The notes beneath the pieces were generated by a model, which saw nothing but the letters and a program-made list of their open reading frames with translations, was not told where the DNA came from and made no database searches. The position numbers and the translations under genes are program-made. Positions 8,077 through 16,579 of a stretch of 25,669 bases of DNA are shown here, one piece after another (positions within the stretch are counted from its first letter, which is position 1; each line of letters opens with the position of its first letter). Location: contig JAKPNC010000166.1 in assembly GCA_029548585.1 (NCBI GenBank), positions 1-25,669 on the forward strand, in the 5' to 3' direction. The DNA comes from a bacterium (GTDB lineage: Bacteria > Ratteibacteria > UBA8468 > B48-G9 > JAFGKM01).

Positions 8077-8574
8077 ATGAAAGTATTGATTCTTATTGCT
8101 TGTTCTATGTTGGTTTCGTTCACAGCCCTGTCTTTTGATCTTATTTCTCTCAGGGAAGTCTTTGACAAACCGGGATCTTTCGAGGGACGTGAAATTGCTT
8201 TTGAAGGAGAAGTTGTCGGTGATTTCATGTCCGAAGGAGAAGGATTCTGGGTAAATGTGAGGGATGGAAATTATTTTATCGGGGTTTTCATATCCGCCGG
8301 TGACAGGGCCAGGATAAAAAAGCTTGGCAGGTACAGGGTAACGGGAGACAGGGTAAAGGTTTCAGGGATTTTCTACCAGCATTGCAGGGAGCATATCGGA
8401 GAAAACGATGTCCATGCCAATGTGTTGGAAATTGTCAGGGCAGGGGAAGATCAGGATGAAGAGATTGACCCTGTCAAGGTGATAGTCAGTTTTGCCCTCG
8501 GGATGGTGACGATACTTTTTCTTGTCTATTCACATCGCAGAGAACCCCTGCAAGATACCTCCGGAAAGCTTTAG
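8077..8574 (+). CDS. Membrane-anchored OB-fold protein
   Basis: 165 residues. The first 20 or so (MKVLILIACSMLVSFTALSF) form a signal peptide or anchor. The middle (about 35-125) has alternating strands with the feel of an OB-fold: EGREIAFEGEVVGDFM, FWVNVRDGNYFIGVFI, YRVTGDRVKVSGIF. Near the C-terminus, VIVSFALGMVTILFLVY is a membrane helix followed by a basic HRRE stop-transfer. The OB domain should face the periplasm. Function is unknown; OB-folds of this kind bind nucleic acids, sugars or proteins. ATG 8077 is preferred; a GTG at 8044 overlapping the trkH stop would only lengthen the N-terminus. It closes the Trk operon, and its last 89 nt overlap the convergent miaB. Confidence 0.75.
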   Translation: MKVLILIACSMLVSFTALSFDLISLREVFDKPGSFEGREIAFEGEVVGDFMSEGEGFWVNVRDGNYFIGVFISAGDRARIKKLGRYRVTGDRVKVSGIFYQHCREHIGENDVHANVLEIVRAGEDQDEEIDPVKVIVSFALGMVTILFLVYSHRREPLQDTSGKL

Positions 8575-9829
8575 TTATTTCTGCAGTCATGACAAGACCG
8601 AGGTTTTCCCCGCCGGATTTAATTAGTACGGGCTTATTCGTTATCGTTCTTCCCACGAGGAAACCTTTCTTCTTCCCGCTTGCGCTTCTCATAAATACAG
8701 GCAGTTTTTTCCCGAGATATCTTTCATTCCTTGAAAGAGATATTGAGTCCTGTATGCTGAGTATGGTTTTGTGACGGTTTTCCTTCTCGTCCGAAGAAAC
8801 GGTCTCTTTCATCATGGATGCGGGAGTTCCGGGTCTGTTGGAGTACTTGAATACGAAGAGGTCATCGAAACTTATCTTTTCTATGGCCCTGCACGTTTCA
8901 TCAAAATCACTCTTTTTTTCACCCGGGTATCCCACTATGATATCCGAGGTAATGTTAATATCCTGAAACGCTTCCCTTGCTTTATCCACTATACGCATGT
9001 ATTTTTCCAGGGTGTACTTCCTGTTCATAAGTGCGAGGATCCTGTCTGATCCGGACTGCATCGGAAGATGAAGGTGTTTGTACAGCCTGGGCATTGTCTT
9101 GAAAAGGCCAATCAGTTTTTCCGGAATGTCCTTTGGATGGGAAGTGGTAAAGCCGATGCGCGTTATTCCCCCGATTGATTGTACCTTTTCAAGCAGAGAG
9201 GAAAAATCCGTTTCCGTGCCTCTGCCGTATTCATTTACGTTCTGTCCCAGGAGAGTGATTTCGCGCACACCCTTTTCTGAAAGCCATTCTATCTCTTTGA
9301 GAATCGTTTCCGGAGGCCTGCTTGCAAGTTTTCCCCTCGTAAATGGAACCACACAGTAAGAACAGAAGTTTTCACAACCCTTTGTGACGGTTATGCAGGC
9401 TGAAAGGGAGCTGTCCGGCGGGTGGAAAACTTCCAAAAATGGATCGGCACAGTCTCCCGTAAAAGACTGCCTGCCGCCTTTCTCAAGTATTTCAGGCAAA
9501 TCCTTATAATTGTTCGGCCCGCAGACAATATCAAGAAACCTGTGCTTTTTCAGGAGGTCGGGGCCGTAAAGGTTGGCCATGCAGCCTAAAAGGCAGATTT
9601 TCGTACCCTTTTTCCTCAGCGGCTTCTGGGTGCTGAGAAAAGCAAAAGCACGGTCTTCCGCGCTTTTCCTGACACTGCAGGTATTTGCAATTATGTAATC
9701 GGCGTCTTCCGGTTCTTCCGCCCTTGAATAACCATGTTTCAGAAGCAATGCCTCCAGTTTTGCCGAATCATAATCGTTCATCTGGCATCCGTAAGTTTTT
9801 ATGTAGAATCTTTTATTCTGCTTTGACAT
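8486..9829 (-). CDS. miaB: tRNA-2-methylthio-N6-dimethylallyladenosine synthase
   Basis: Radical SAM methylthiotransferase acting on i6A37 of tRNAs. The 447 residues show an N-terminal UPF0004 domain with cluster cysteines in YGCQMN (C15), NTCSVR (C51) and LGCMA (C83). The radical SAM motif GCENFCSYCVVPFTRG follows (C152, C156, C159), with the typical TSHPKD and LHLPMQSGSDRIL blocks. A C-terminal TRAM domain spans about 370-432. MtaB and RimO are less likely because the YGCQMN and CSYCVVPFTRG forms are those of MiaB. ATG 9829 gives the family start (MSKQNKRFYIKTYG), with a GGATG 5 nt upstream. ATG 9841 is an alternative. The C-terminus carries about 15 extra residues past TRAM, and this tail overlaps the OB-fold gene on the other strand. 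Confidence 0.95.
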   Translation of the reverse strand: MSKQNKRFYIKTYGCQMNDYDSAKLEALLLKHGYSRAEEPEDADYIIANTCSVRKSAEDRAFAFLSTQKPLRKKGTKICLLGCMANLYGPDLLKKHRFLDIVCGPNNYKDLPEILEKGGRQSFTGDCADPFLEVFHPPDSSLSACITVTKGCENFCSYCVVPFTRGKLASRPPETILKEIEWLSEKGVREITLLGQNVNEYGRGTETDFSSLLEKVQSIGGITRIGFTTSHPKDIPEKLIGLFKTMPRLYKHLHLPMQSGSDRILALMNRKYTLEKYMRIVDKAREAFQDINITSDIIVGYPGEKKSDFDETCRAIEKISFDDLFVFKYSNRPGTPASMMKETVSSDEKENRHKTILSIQDSISLSRNERYLGKKLPVFMRSASGKKKGFLVGRTITNKPVLIKSGGENLGLVMTAEITKAFRRYLAGVLCDVNRQEKVSSPSRGQN

Positions 9830-9871
9830 TTTGTCATCCATGGGATATAGAATCGGAAATAGCGCAAACCC

Positions 9872-9877
9872 ATTATA
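9872..9877 (-). promoter_or_regulatory. Possible -10 element for miaB
   Basis: A perfect TATAAT on the minus strand lies about 40 nt before the miaB start. The matching -35 region is weak (TGATTA at 17 nt). If used, it rules out the longer in-frame starts at 9901 and 9913. Confidence 0.35.
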
Positions 9878-9981
9878 TCTCTCCCCCCTTGCTTTAATCA
9901 TCTTCCCATGCATGTCCGGCGCAGCCTTGGGAAAGAGGGGGATTGAAGGGGTGATGGGTTATTAAAGTGATTCCGTTTGTA

Positions 9982-10179
9982 TCAGTTATGAAAGCGGCAC
10001 ACCGTTGATGCCCTTGTATTAAGTCTCGCTCTTGCTTCCAGGGCCATGTCAGCCCCGGGAAAGGTGCAGTTCAAAAATATTAAAGGATATATTAACGGTT
10101 CGCCTTGGCAGACTTCTCCGCCCTGGTTTCGGCGAAGCACGAAAGCTGTCTTACCTATGGCAATTCCAAATTCCGGCAT
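9982..10179 (-). CDS. Hypothetical 65-residue ORF of doubtful reality
   Basis: This ORF lies in the 378-bp gap between miaB (9842) and the beta-sandwich gene (10220). It starts MPEFGIAIGKTAFVLRR and is preceded by AAAGGAAG about 5 nt before the ATG, a good ribosome site. It is on the same strand as the ceramidase-like operon, 40 nt downstream. The protein has no recognisable domain, is Arg/Cys-rich and looks low in structure. It also contains an inverted repeat, so it may be a chance ORF across a structured spacer. Nothing else is seen in this gap. Confidence 0.25.
   Translation of the reverse strand: MPEFGIAIGKTAFVLRRNQGGEVCQGEPLIYPLIFLNCTFPGADMALEARARLNTRASTVCRFHN
10099..10136. repeat. Imperfect inverted repeat
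   Basis: TTCGCC at 10099-10104 is complementary to GGCGAA at 10131-10136, and an inner CCGCC lies between. The 38-bp palindrome-like block sits in the intergenic stretch and could be a small dispersed repeat or a transcript hairpin. No second copy was noticed in the window. Confidence 0.3.
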
Positions 10180-10219
10180 TGGATCTTCCTTTCATTTGCC
10201 GGTCCTTTCAATAAAAAGT

Positions 10220-10837
10220 TTATTCGGCTTTCTTTTGCAGAATCTGGACGTCGTCAATGTATGCCCCGTTATTGCTGGATATGGCAAGGGTGGCCCCTGA
10301 GATTTTTTCGACATTGGCTCCCTTTTCGGGGATTTCGAGAATGCCGGTTATCTTTGTCCACTCCGCATTAGTCTTACCCGAGAAAGATATGGAACTGGCA
10401 AATGACATTTTGTTCTTGTCATTCAATCCGTAAAGGTAGAAATGTGCCGATACGGGTTTCATTCCGGGATCTTTTGCATAGAAGGTGATCTCATATTTTT
10501 CTCCCGGAGAGACTTCCGATACCTTTCCTGTTGAAATGTGTCCCCTTATGAAAACCGAGTTATTGCCACCGTGTGCAAGGGCAGGATCGGTTACAAGCCG
10601 GTATTCGCCGTTAATGGTTTTTACGCCGGAGTTTGTTTTCCATGATACGGGAAAGACTAAAGGCGTATCGAATTTCCATCCTGCATTCGTGAGTATTTCG
10701 GTATATCCGGATTTCTGGTCCATTATCTGGGTTTCTTCAAACCCTCCGTTTACAAGGTTTTCCATCGCCATTCCTGAAGCGGCAATAAAAAGAAACGCAC
10801 AGATTTCAAGCGCCATAAACGTTCTTTTCCCTGTCAT
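10220..10837 (-). CDS. Exported beta-sandwich (CBM-like) protein, paralogue B
   Basis: 205 residues. The start is fixed by GGAGG 7 nt before ATG 10837. An N-terminal signal peptide (MTGKRTFMALEICAFLFIAASGMA) is followed by ENLVNGGFEETQ, the usual opening of CBM4/9-type jelly-roll modules. GEYRLVTDP, a SVFIRGHIS strand, a PGEKYEITFYAKD strand and the terminal YIDDVQI strand complete a single beta-sandwich. The protein is mostly this one module, with no catalytic domain, so it probably binds a glycan or sits on the surface. It is clearly paralogous to the gene at 12201-12815, and the pair flanks the ceramidase-like gene. It is the last clear gene of this operon, 14 nt after the hydrolase gene. 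Confidence 0.8.
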   Translation of the reverse strand: MTGKRTFMALEICAFLFIAASGMAMENLVNGGFEETQIMDQKSGYTEILTNAGWKFDTPLVFPVSWKTNSGVKTINGEYRLVTDPALAHGGNNSVFIRGHISTGKVSEVSPGEKYEITFYAKDPGMKPVSAHFYLYGLNDKNKMSFASSISFSGKTNAEWTKITGILEIPEKGANVEKISGATLAISSNNGAYIDDVQILQKKAE

Positions 10838-10851
10838 GAAATCCTCCATGG

Positions 10852-12198
10852 TTATTTTTCGGCGAGTTCAATAATCCTTTTAACGAGAGCTTCTTCCATC
10901 CCGGGGGCGTAAGGGCCGGGAAATCCCTGGAAGAAAAAGAAGCAGGCTTCGTATCCGCCGTCTTTCAATCCCTGAGCCGAAGGGATGTATCCTATCCTCC
11001 TGTTGCTGTTTGAAATTGTTACGGCCAACGGAAGGCGTTTCTTTATCTTCAGCCCTATCTCGGACATGGTATCCCCGGGAAATGCAACCAGGGATAAAGG
11101 ACCTATCCTGAAAACCTGGATGTCTCCTTCGACTTCAGCCTTGATATCCTCCTTTTTCAGTATCCTTTCCTTCCACATTTCCTTCCATTTCATTTCGTGT
11201 TCCATGGGCGGGTTGCCTGCCCTTAATCTTCTCACGAGTTCCGGAAAATTTCTTTCGAGGGATTCCACGTCTCTGGCAACCAGCCTTTCGTCGAGAGGAA
11301 ACGGGAATTGGATAAGACGGCCTTCGATCTTATCAGCCCTGATGTCTGAATTAATGCTTTTCCTGCGGGAATCCTCTATTGCCTCTATTGTCCCGGCGGC
11401 AAGAAGCCTTCCCATTCTCCTTATGTCTTCAAAATCCCCCGCCCTGAACTCTGTCCTGTCCTCATTGAGAAGAGCCGGTCTTACATCACCGCTGCAACCG
11501 TTGGTGAAAAGAGCAGTTGCCCCGGGGTAGAATCTCTCGAGTTCTGACTGGGCGGCTCCGGGATATTCGGCGGTTATATCGTAGATCTTGTTGGAGACGG
11601 TGGTTGGGTGGCACCCGTAATTGAAAAGGATGGCATGAGGGGTGCCGGGATTTTTTTCAAAGGAGAGAACTGAAACTTCCCTGTCTGCAGGCCCGTCGGG
11701 ATCCGGCCCTCCGATCGTTCCGTCCGGATTCTTTTTCCTCCTGTTGATGGATCCGATGTTTATCTCCTTTTTGCCAAAAACAAGGCTTACCTTTTCTTCG
11801 CATGACATGGCTTCCCTGACGGCTCCGGCGGCCTGTTTTGCAAGAAGGGCGGTATAACCCGGGATGTAGTTTTCATTCAGCTTGCCATCCGGCGGCGGCA
11901 GTACGAAGGGTCCGCTGTGGGTGTGCGAAGCGCATATCATTACCTGGTGTGGAAGCAGGCCTGTCCTGGCCTTGATTTCTTTCCATGCCATGTTGACGGT
12001 ATCAACGGAAAAACCAAGGAGGTCTGCAGTGATAATGACAACCCGGTCCGATCCGTTGCTGATGCTCAATACCTTCATGTACAGGGGGTCATGGACTTTT
12101 CCGCTCGGTTGATTTCGGCTTAGGTGTCCCTGGAGCCGGTATCCCAGGGGAGGGGTTATGTTGACCCTTGATACGCCTGCAAGAATCTTTTTATCCAT
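10852..12198 (-). CDS. Neutral/alkaline ceramidase-like hydrolase
   Basis: 448 residues matching the N-terminal domain of neutral/alkaline non-lysosomal ceramidases. It has the opening GVSRVNITPPLGYRLQGH, then DPLYMKVLSI and the zinc-site block ASHTHSGP (about residues 107-116). NYGCHPTTVS (about 215) and NGCSGDVRP (about 250) follow. True ceramidases cleave the amide of ceramide, but many bacterial members of this clade, including this short form without the C-terminal Ig-like domain, have unknown substrates. No signal peptide is seen (MDKKILAGVSR), so the enzyme appears cytoplasmic although its neighbours are exported. AAGGA 7 nt before the ATG is its ribosome site, and the preceding gene ends 2 nt upstream. 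A role in lipid or sugar-amide breakdown is inferred. Confidence 0.85.
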   Translation of the reverse strand: MDKKILAGVSRVNITPPLGYRLQGHLSRNQPSGKVHDPLYMKVLSISNGSDRVVIITADLLGFSVDTVNMAWKEIKARTGLLPHQVMICASHTHSGPFVLPPPDGKLNENYIPGYTALLAKQAAGAVREAMSCEEKVSLVFGKKEINIGSINRRKKNPDGTIGGPDPDGPADREVSVLSFEKNPGTPHAILFNYGCHPTTVSNKIYDITAEYPGAAQSELERFYPGATALFTNGCSGDVRPALLNEDRTEFRAGDFEDIRRMGRLLAAGTIEAIEDSRRKSINSDIRADKIEGRLIQFPFPLDERLVARDVESLERNFPELVRRLRAGNPPMEHEMKWKEMWKERILKKEDIKAEVEGDIQVFRIGPLSLVAFPGDTMSEIGLKIKKRLPLAVTISNSNRRIGYIPSAQGLKDGGYEACFFFFQGFPGPYAPGMEEALVKRIIELAEK

Positions 12199-12200
12199 TC

Positions 12201-12815
12201 TTATTCCTTTACTTTGTTTTCTGTTTTAGTGTACTTCATTTCCACGTTGTCAAAATATGTTCCGGTGACGCTTGATAAAGCCAGCACTACTGCATGGAGC
12301 TTTTTGCCATTTATGGCTTCGGGCAGGGTTAACTTCCATGTGTTTCTCGTCCATTCGGGCCTGGCAGTGGCAATGTAGTCGAGGGCACCTATGTTAATCG
12401 TCTTGCCTTCATCGGATTTACCGTAGCAGTATAAGTATATCCTTGCATTTTTCTGGTCGGGGTCCTTAAGGTCGAAGCTGATTTCAGCCTGGTCTCCCGC
12501 ATTGACAGGCATGCTTTGCGCGAATGAAAAATGTCCCTTGATGTATATACAAACATTTCCTTCACTTGCCTGTGAAGGATCGTTGACCAGCCGGTATTCC
12601 CCGTTCCTGGTGTTGGCGATATTAATCTTCCATCCCACAGGGAAGACAATAGTGTCTTCTACCTTCCAGTCCCTTGACTTAAGAATGGCCGACATACTCT
12701 CAGCCTCTTTCCCAGAAAGAATCCTGGTTTTCTCAAAACTGCCGTTTGTTATCTGGGCCCGGGCTATTGCCGGAAACAATAGAGCAAACATAATTAAAAC
12801 GGCTGCCTTTTTCAT
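12201..12815 (-). CDS. Exported beta-sandwich (CBM-like) protein, paralogue A
   Basis: 204 residues from ATG 12815, chosen because AAGGAG lies 8 nt upstream and a clear signal peptide follows (MKKAAVLIMFALLFPAIARA). The mature part starts QITNGSFEKTR and shares with paralogue B the blocks VFPVGWKIN, NGEYRLVNDP, YIKGHFS and a terminal Y-F-D-N-V-E-M strand. It is one CBM4/9-like jelly-roll without an enzyme domain. It is the first gene of the operon behind the promoter at 12951-12979, with a leader of about 130 nt. The two copies have diverged clearly, so the duplication is old. Substrate is unknown. Confidence 0.8.
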   Translation of the reverse strand: MKKAAVLIMFALLFPAIARAQITNGSFEKTRILSGKEAESMSAILKSRDWKVEDTIVFPVGWKINIANTRNGEYRLVNDPSQASEGNVCIYIKGHFSFAQSMPVNAGDQAEISFDLKDPDQKNARIYLYCYGKSDEGKTINIGALDYIATARPEWTRNTWKLTLPEAINGKKLHAVVLALSSVTGTYFDNVEMKYTKTENKVKE

Positions 12816-12950
12816 AATGTCATCTCCTTTTTGTCGTGATGCCACGGAGTCCTTTTGCCCGTGAACTCTTACCCGTTTTAGCATACTTGTCCGCCAAATT
12901 TTTAACTAAGGAGAAAAAGAACGGGCCATGCCCTTATCTGCCTTTACGGA

Positions 12951-12979
12951 ATCTTATCATCTTATCAGGCTGATGTCAA
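12951..12979 (-). promoter_or_regulatory. Near-consensus sigma-70 promoter of the ceramidase-like operon
   Basis: On the minus strand, TTGACA (12979-12974), a 17-nt spacer and TAAGAT (12956-12951) precede the operon. Transcription should start near 12944. A 4-bp GC hairpin (GGGC, 3-nt loop, GCCC; 12933-12923) followed by a T-rich stretch lies at the very start of the leader. It is too short to call a terminator. The rest of the gap up to 13209 holds nothing I can identify. Confidence 0.75.
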
Positions 12980-13209
12980 TTTTTGACGGGTCGGGATGTT
13001 TGATATGGCCGTGCATGCCAGGTTGCAGTGGCAGGCTTAAGCGCGGGGCAACGGAACTTTCTGCGGTCAATACGGGGCCGCCCCGAAGATGCAAATGAGT
13101 CTCTCACCGTATTCCCTTTACTCTATCTTACGGTACCCTGAACTGCTGTGTTTGCTGCCATTTAGCAGGGTTTATCCCTTGATAGCATAAGGCGTATCCG
13201 GTTTCCCTG

Positions 13210-15432
13210 TTATATATTCCCTTTCTCTTTCCCAAGAAGTATGGCATTGCCTATAACCGATACCGAAGAAACAGCCATGGCTATTTCCGCTACCACCGGA
13301 TGCATGACTCCGAAGACCGCCAGGGGTATGGATACCGCATTGTAAAAGAAGGCCCAGAAGAGGTTCTGCCTTATTTTTCGAAAGGTTGCCCTGCTTAGTC
13401 TTATGGATGATATCACCGATCTAAGGTCGCCCCTCGAGAGGACTACGTCTCCTGTTTCTATGGCTATGTCGGTGCCCGTTCCCATGGCTATGCCGACGTC
13501 TGCCTGTTTCAGGGCAGGAGCGTCGTTTATCCCGTCTCCCACGAAAGCTACTTTCCCGTCTGCCTGCAGTTTTCTCACCATGTTCATTTTATCCCGTGGC
13601 ATTACGTCCGCGAAAACCGTTTCTATCCCTGCCTGTTTAGCCATACCCCTGGCTGTTTTTTCGTTGTCTCCCGTCAACATAGCCACCTTGAATCCGAGAT
13701 TCTTGAGTCTTTCAATCGTTTCTCCCGCCTCAGGCCTGATTGAATCGGCAATGGCTATGATTCCTGAGACCTTGCCACCGGAAGCTGAAAAGATGACAGT
13801 CTTCCCCTCTTTTTCAAGAAGCCCTGCTTCCTTTTCCAGGGCGGAGACCTGTATCCCTTCGGTTTCCATGAGTTTCCTGCTTCCTATGATATTCCTTTCT
13901 CCCCCGATAAAAGCTTCTGCCCCGAACCCGGTAAGAGTTCTGAACTTTTCGGAAGGGATAAGCGGAATGTTTTCTTTCTTTGCCTCTTCAGTGATTGCAA
14001 GCGCAAGAGGATGGCCTGACATGGTTTCGAGAGAGGCGGCGTTCTGGAGAAGCTTTTTCCTGTCACCGTCAAGAGGTATGACATCGGTTACCCTGGGCTT
14101 TCCCGATGTGATTGTGCCTGTCTTGTCGAAAAGTATCCACGATACCTCTTTCATGACCTGTATAGCTTCACCATTTCTGATAAAGATTCCCTTTCCTGCG
14201 CCTATCCCGGAGCTTACCATAAGGACCGTAGGGGTGGCGAGTCCCAGGGCGCAGGGGCATGCTATTACAAGAACAGCGATGGAAGCAAAAAGGGCCGGTT
14301 GCAGCCTTCCTGTTTCTACTCCTGCCCCCCACGGAAGGAATGAGAAAAAACTTTTTGCTGAAAACATGGCGCCGGGTAAAAAGAACCAGAGCAGGAAGGT
14401 TGAAAGTGCAAGCAAGAGTATGAAGGGGACAAATGCCGAAGTTATCCTGTCGGCGGCTTCCTGTATGGGGACTTTGCTTGCCTGTGCTTCCTCTACCATC
14501 TGTATCATGCGGCTGAGAAAAGTTTCCTTCCCAACCCTGACTGCCCTGATTCTGAGCATGCCGTCAATGTTTACCGTTGCTCCGGTTACCGTATCTCCCT
14601 TTTTCTTCTGGACAGGGATGCTTTCACCGCTGATCATAGATTCGTCAACACTGCTCTCACCGCTGACAACCATGCCGTCGGCCGGTATCTTTTCCCCCGG
14701 CCTGACTATCATTATATCCCCCGCCTTAAGGTCCGAGGCATCGATATTCCTTTCTTCACCGCCTGAAAGGATGGAAGCTTTTTTTGCCCCGAGGCTGAGC
14801 AGTTGCCCTATCTCTCTGCCCGCGCGCATCCTTGCACGGGCCTGGGCATACCTCCCTGAAAGGTGAAATGACATTATCATCGAGGAAATGGGCGCGTAAT
14901 TTTCAACCGGGAAAAAGAGGCTAAAGATTCCGGAAAGAAATGAAATGCCCGTTCCGATTGATATGAGGGAATCCATGTTAAATGAAAGTTTCCTGATGGC
15001 CCTGGCTGCTGACAGGTGCGTTGCGCGGCCGCACAGGAATATTACGGGAACTGCTGCAATTATGTAAAAAATGTCGAGGGACAGGTTGCCGTGGAAATGG
15101 GGGATGAAGAGCATGGAGAGCAACATGGCCATGGCCGAAGGGAGCGTGAATATCCACGAATACGCAGCCAACCGCCTTGCTTTGAGGCTCTCTTCCTCTC
15201 CCGGGAAAGAGTTTACACGAGAGGCGTCAAGTTCAGTTGCCTTGTAGCTTCCGGCTTGTGAAACGGCCAGGATGATCTCATTCGCTTTTATGTCCGCGCC
15301 CTCGACGTAAAGCCTTTCCGCCGGGAAGTTGACCAGTACGGAGCCTACTCCATCTAACTTTGCGACTGCTCTTTCGATGTTCTTTGCGCAGGATGCGCAA
15401 TGCATTCCTTCTATCCTGAATGACTTTTTCAT
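13210..15432 (-). CDS. copA: Copper-exporting P1B-type ATPase
   Basis: 740-residue inner-membrane pump exporting Cu(I). There is one N-terminal heavy-metal-associated domain (GMHCASC, C12 and C15). The actuator motif is SGES, and the membrane metal site CPCALGLATP lies near residue 390. The phosphorylation motif DKTGTIT is near 435, with SGHPLALAI, TGDNEKTA and GDGINDAPAL (near 631). The last two helices carry FFYN and MAVSS, the Cu(I) signature of subgroup P1B-1, so a Zn/Cd pump is unlikely. The N-terminus has one metal-binding domain where E. coli CopA has two. AAGGG 5 nt before the ATG is the ribosome site. No CsoR, CueR or CopZ gene is seen next to it, and no MerR-type operator was found upstream. 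Confidence 0.95.
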   Translation of the reverse strand: MKKSFRIEGMHCASCAKNIERAVAKLDGVGSVLVNFPAERLYVEGADIKANEIILAVSQAGSYKATELDASRVNSFPGEEESLKARRLAAYSWIFTLPSAMAMLLSMLFIPHFHGNLSLDIFYIIAAVPVIFLCGRATHLSAARAIRKLSFNMDSLISIGTGISFLSGIFSLFFPVENYAPISSMIMSFHLSGRYAQARARMRAGREIGQLLSLGAKKASILSGGEERNIDASDLKAGDIMIVRPGEKIPADGMVVSGESSVDESMISGESIPVQKKKGDTVTGATVNIDGMLRIRAVRVGKETFLSRMIQMVEEAQASKVPIQEAADRITSAFVPFILLLALSTFLLWFFLPGAMFSAKSFFSFLPWGAGVETGRLQPALFASIAVLVIACPCALGLATPTVLMVSSGIGAGKGIFIRNGEAIQVMKEVSWILFDKTGTITSGKPRVTDVIPLDGDRKKLLQNAASLETMSGHPLALAITEEAKKENIPLIPSEKFRTLTGFGAEAFIGGERNIIGSRKLMETEGIQVSALEKEAGLLEKEGKTVIFSASGGKVSGIIAIADSIRPEAGETIERLKNLGFKVAMLTGDNEKTARGMAKQAGIETVFADVMPRDKMNMVRKLQADGKVAFVGDGINDAPALKQADVGIAMGTGTDIAIETGDVVLSRGDLRSVISSIRLSRATFRKIRQNLFWAFFYNAVSIPLAVFGVMHPVVAEIAMAVSSVSVIGNAILLGKEKGNI

Positions 15433-15700
15433 TTTTTACCCTTGTCCAGGCCCCGTGCCTTATGTATAACGCCCTACATGTGATAATCTTACCTCCTGAA
15501 TGAGCTTCCTGTATAGGCATCCGGATTTTGAGATTAAGGATAAAAGGGATAAAGTGCGATGAAAAAGGAGCTTAAAAGAGAAGGACTGCCGGTTTTTGCA
15601 CAGATCATGGGAGAGCCGGATTGTACGCCCGTTAAATATCGCCAACTGGAAAAATAAAATATGCCTGGTTTAAAGCAACCGTTTTTCCGTGGGGGTGATG
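15433..15700. other. Intergenic stretch between copA and the PilZ gene
   Basis: 268 bp separating two minus-strand genes. It should hold the copA promoter, but no convincing -35/-10 pair was found. A 32-codon plus-strand ORF (15559-15657) is present and judged weak. No clear terminator hairpin was seen. Confidence 0.5.
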
Positions 15701-16312
15701 TCAGAAATGAAAGGAGCTCTTCTCTCCTGAAAGGTATTTCTTAAGGTTACTGTCAGATTGAATGTCCATGTTGGTGAAGAAAAGCCCGTAGCTCATTAAC
15801 GAGTGAACACTTCTTCCATTGCTGATTTTGCATGGGCTGGCGAATGAGAGTTGCTGGTGGTGGTAAGGAAGGTTCATCCCGATAACGTACTCCAATTCCT
15901 CCTTCATAGGTTTCTGTGTTTCTATCCTGCATCCTCCGGGGCTAAGGTTTGTAACTATAACCCGTCTCTCTTCGTTTCTAAGGAATCCGTGATGGCAGGT
16001 TACAATGGCTGGAAGGGATGGCGTTTCAATCCTGGTATCATGCCTCTTCTCTTCACCCGTGTCCGTTTCGGGGGTTATGATTACCTTGTGGGGCGGCTGG
16101 AACCACATCTTACCTGAGATGAAGTGCTTTTTCCCATTAATGTCGAAAAAGATGCTGACCTTCTTCCCAATCTCCATTGCAGAGGTGACGCTTCCTTCCT
16201 TGATTTCAAAAAATATCTTTCCGTTTCTGTCTATTTCTATTATTCTTCCGCTGATGGACTTGTTTCCTATAAGGAGACTGACATTCGTGGCGCTTATTAA
16301 GTCTATCCTCAT
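15701..16312 (-). CDS. PilZ-domain protein (probable c-di-GMP receptor)
   Basis: 203 residues from ATG 16312. The C-terminal half contains the PilZ signature: RHDTR (the RxxxR motif, in EEKRHDTRIETP) followed some 35 residues later by NLSPGGCRI (the N/DxSxxG motif). Both c-di-GMP contact elements are therefore present. The N-terminal half (MRIDLISATNVSLLIGNKSISG onward) resembles the YcgR-type flanking beta domain. The frame is open to an ATG at 16486, which would add 58 residues without family resemblance. Neither start has a strong ribosome site, so the true N-terminus is unsettled. No membrane segment is seen, so it is cytoplasmic. It is divergent from the kinase gene. A role in motility or surface behaviour is inferred from the family only. 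Confidence 0.82.
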   Translation of the reverse strand: MRIDLISATNVSLLIGNKSISGRIIEIDRNGKIFFEIKEGSVTSAMEIGKKVSIFFDINGKKHFISGKMWFQPPHKVIITPETDTGEEKRHDTRIETPSLPAIVTCHHGFLRNEERRVIVTNLSPGGCRIETQKPMKEELEYVIGMNLPYHHQQLSFASPCKISNGRSVHSLMSYGLFFTNMDIQSDSNLKKYLSGEKSSFHF

Positions 16313-16579
16313 GCCATATTCTACCGGCTTTTTTTGTAAAGCGCAATTCTTCTTATTAATATCGCCTTGATCCTTTGACAGGCTGTAACATTGGTCCCGC
16401 ATCCGTTCCGGATGAATCCGGCTTACACTCGCCCCGGGCAGGATTTTGAGCTTTTTTCCGCAAGGCAAAAAGAGGTGGCCGTTCATGGATTTTTACTCTC
16501 TTTTATGTTACAATTAAAACTTATTTCATGCTTTACAGATTTGTTTCATATAACTGTTTTTTGAGGGAAGATTCATAAA

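Noticed and set aside
12913..12933. A rho-independent terminator at the start of the ceramidase operon leader
   Set aside because: The stem is only 4 bp with a 3-nt loop and the T-run is broken, which is too weak to call.
13403..14866. A 487-codon plus-strand open frame inside the copper ATPase gene
   Set aside because: It is antisense to a gene with every P-type ATPase motif. The Ser/Pro-rich composition is that of a reverse-frame shadow.
15559..15657. A 32-codon plus-strand ORF between the copper ATPase and PilZ genes
   Set aside because: AAGGG lies about 10 nt upstream, but the product has no signal, helix or family likeness, and nothing else supports it.
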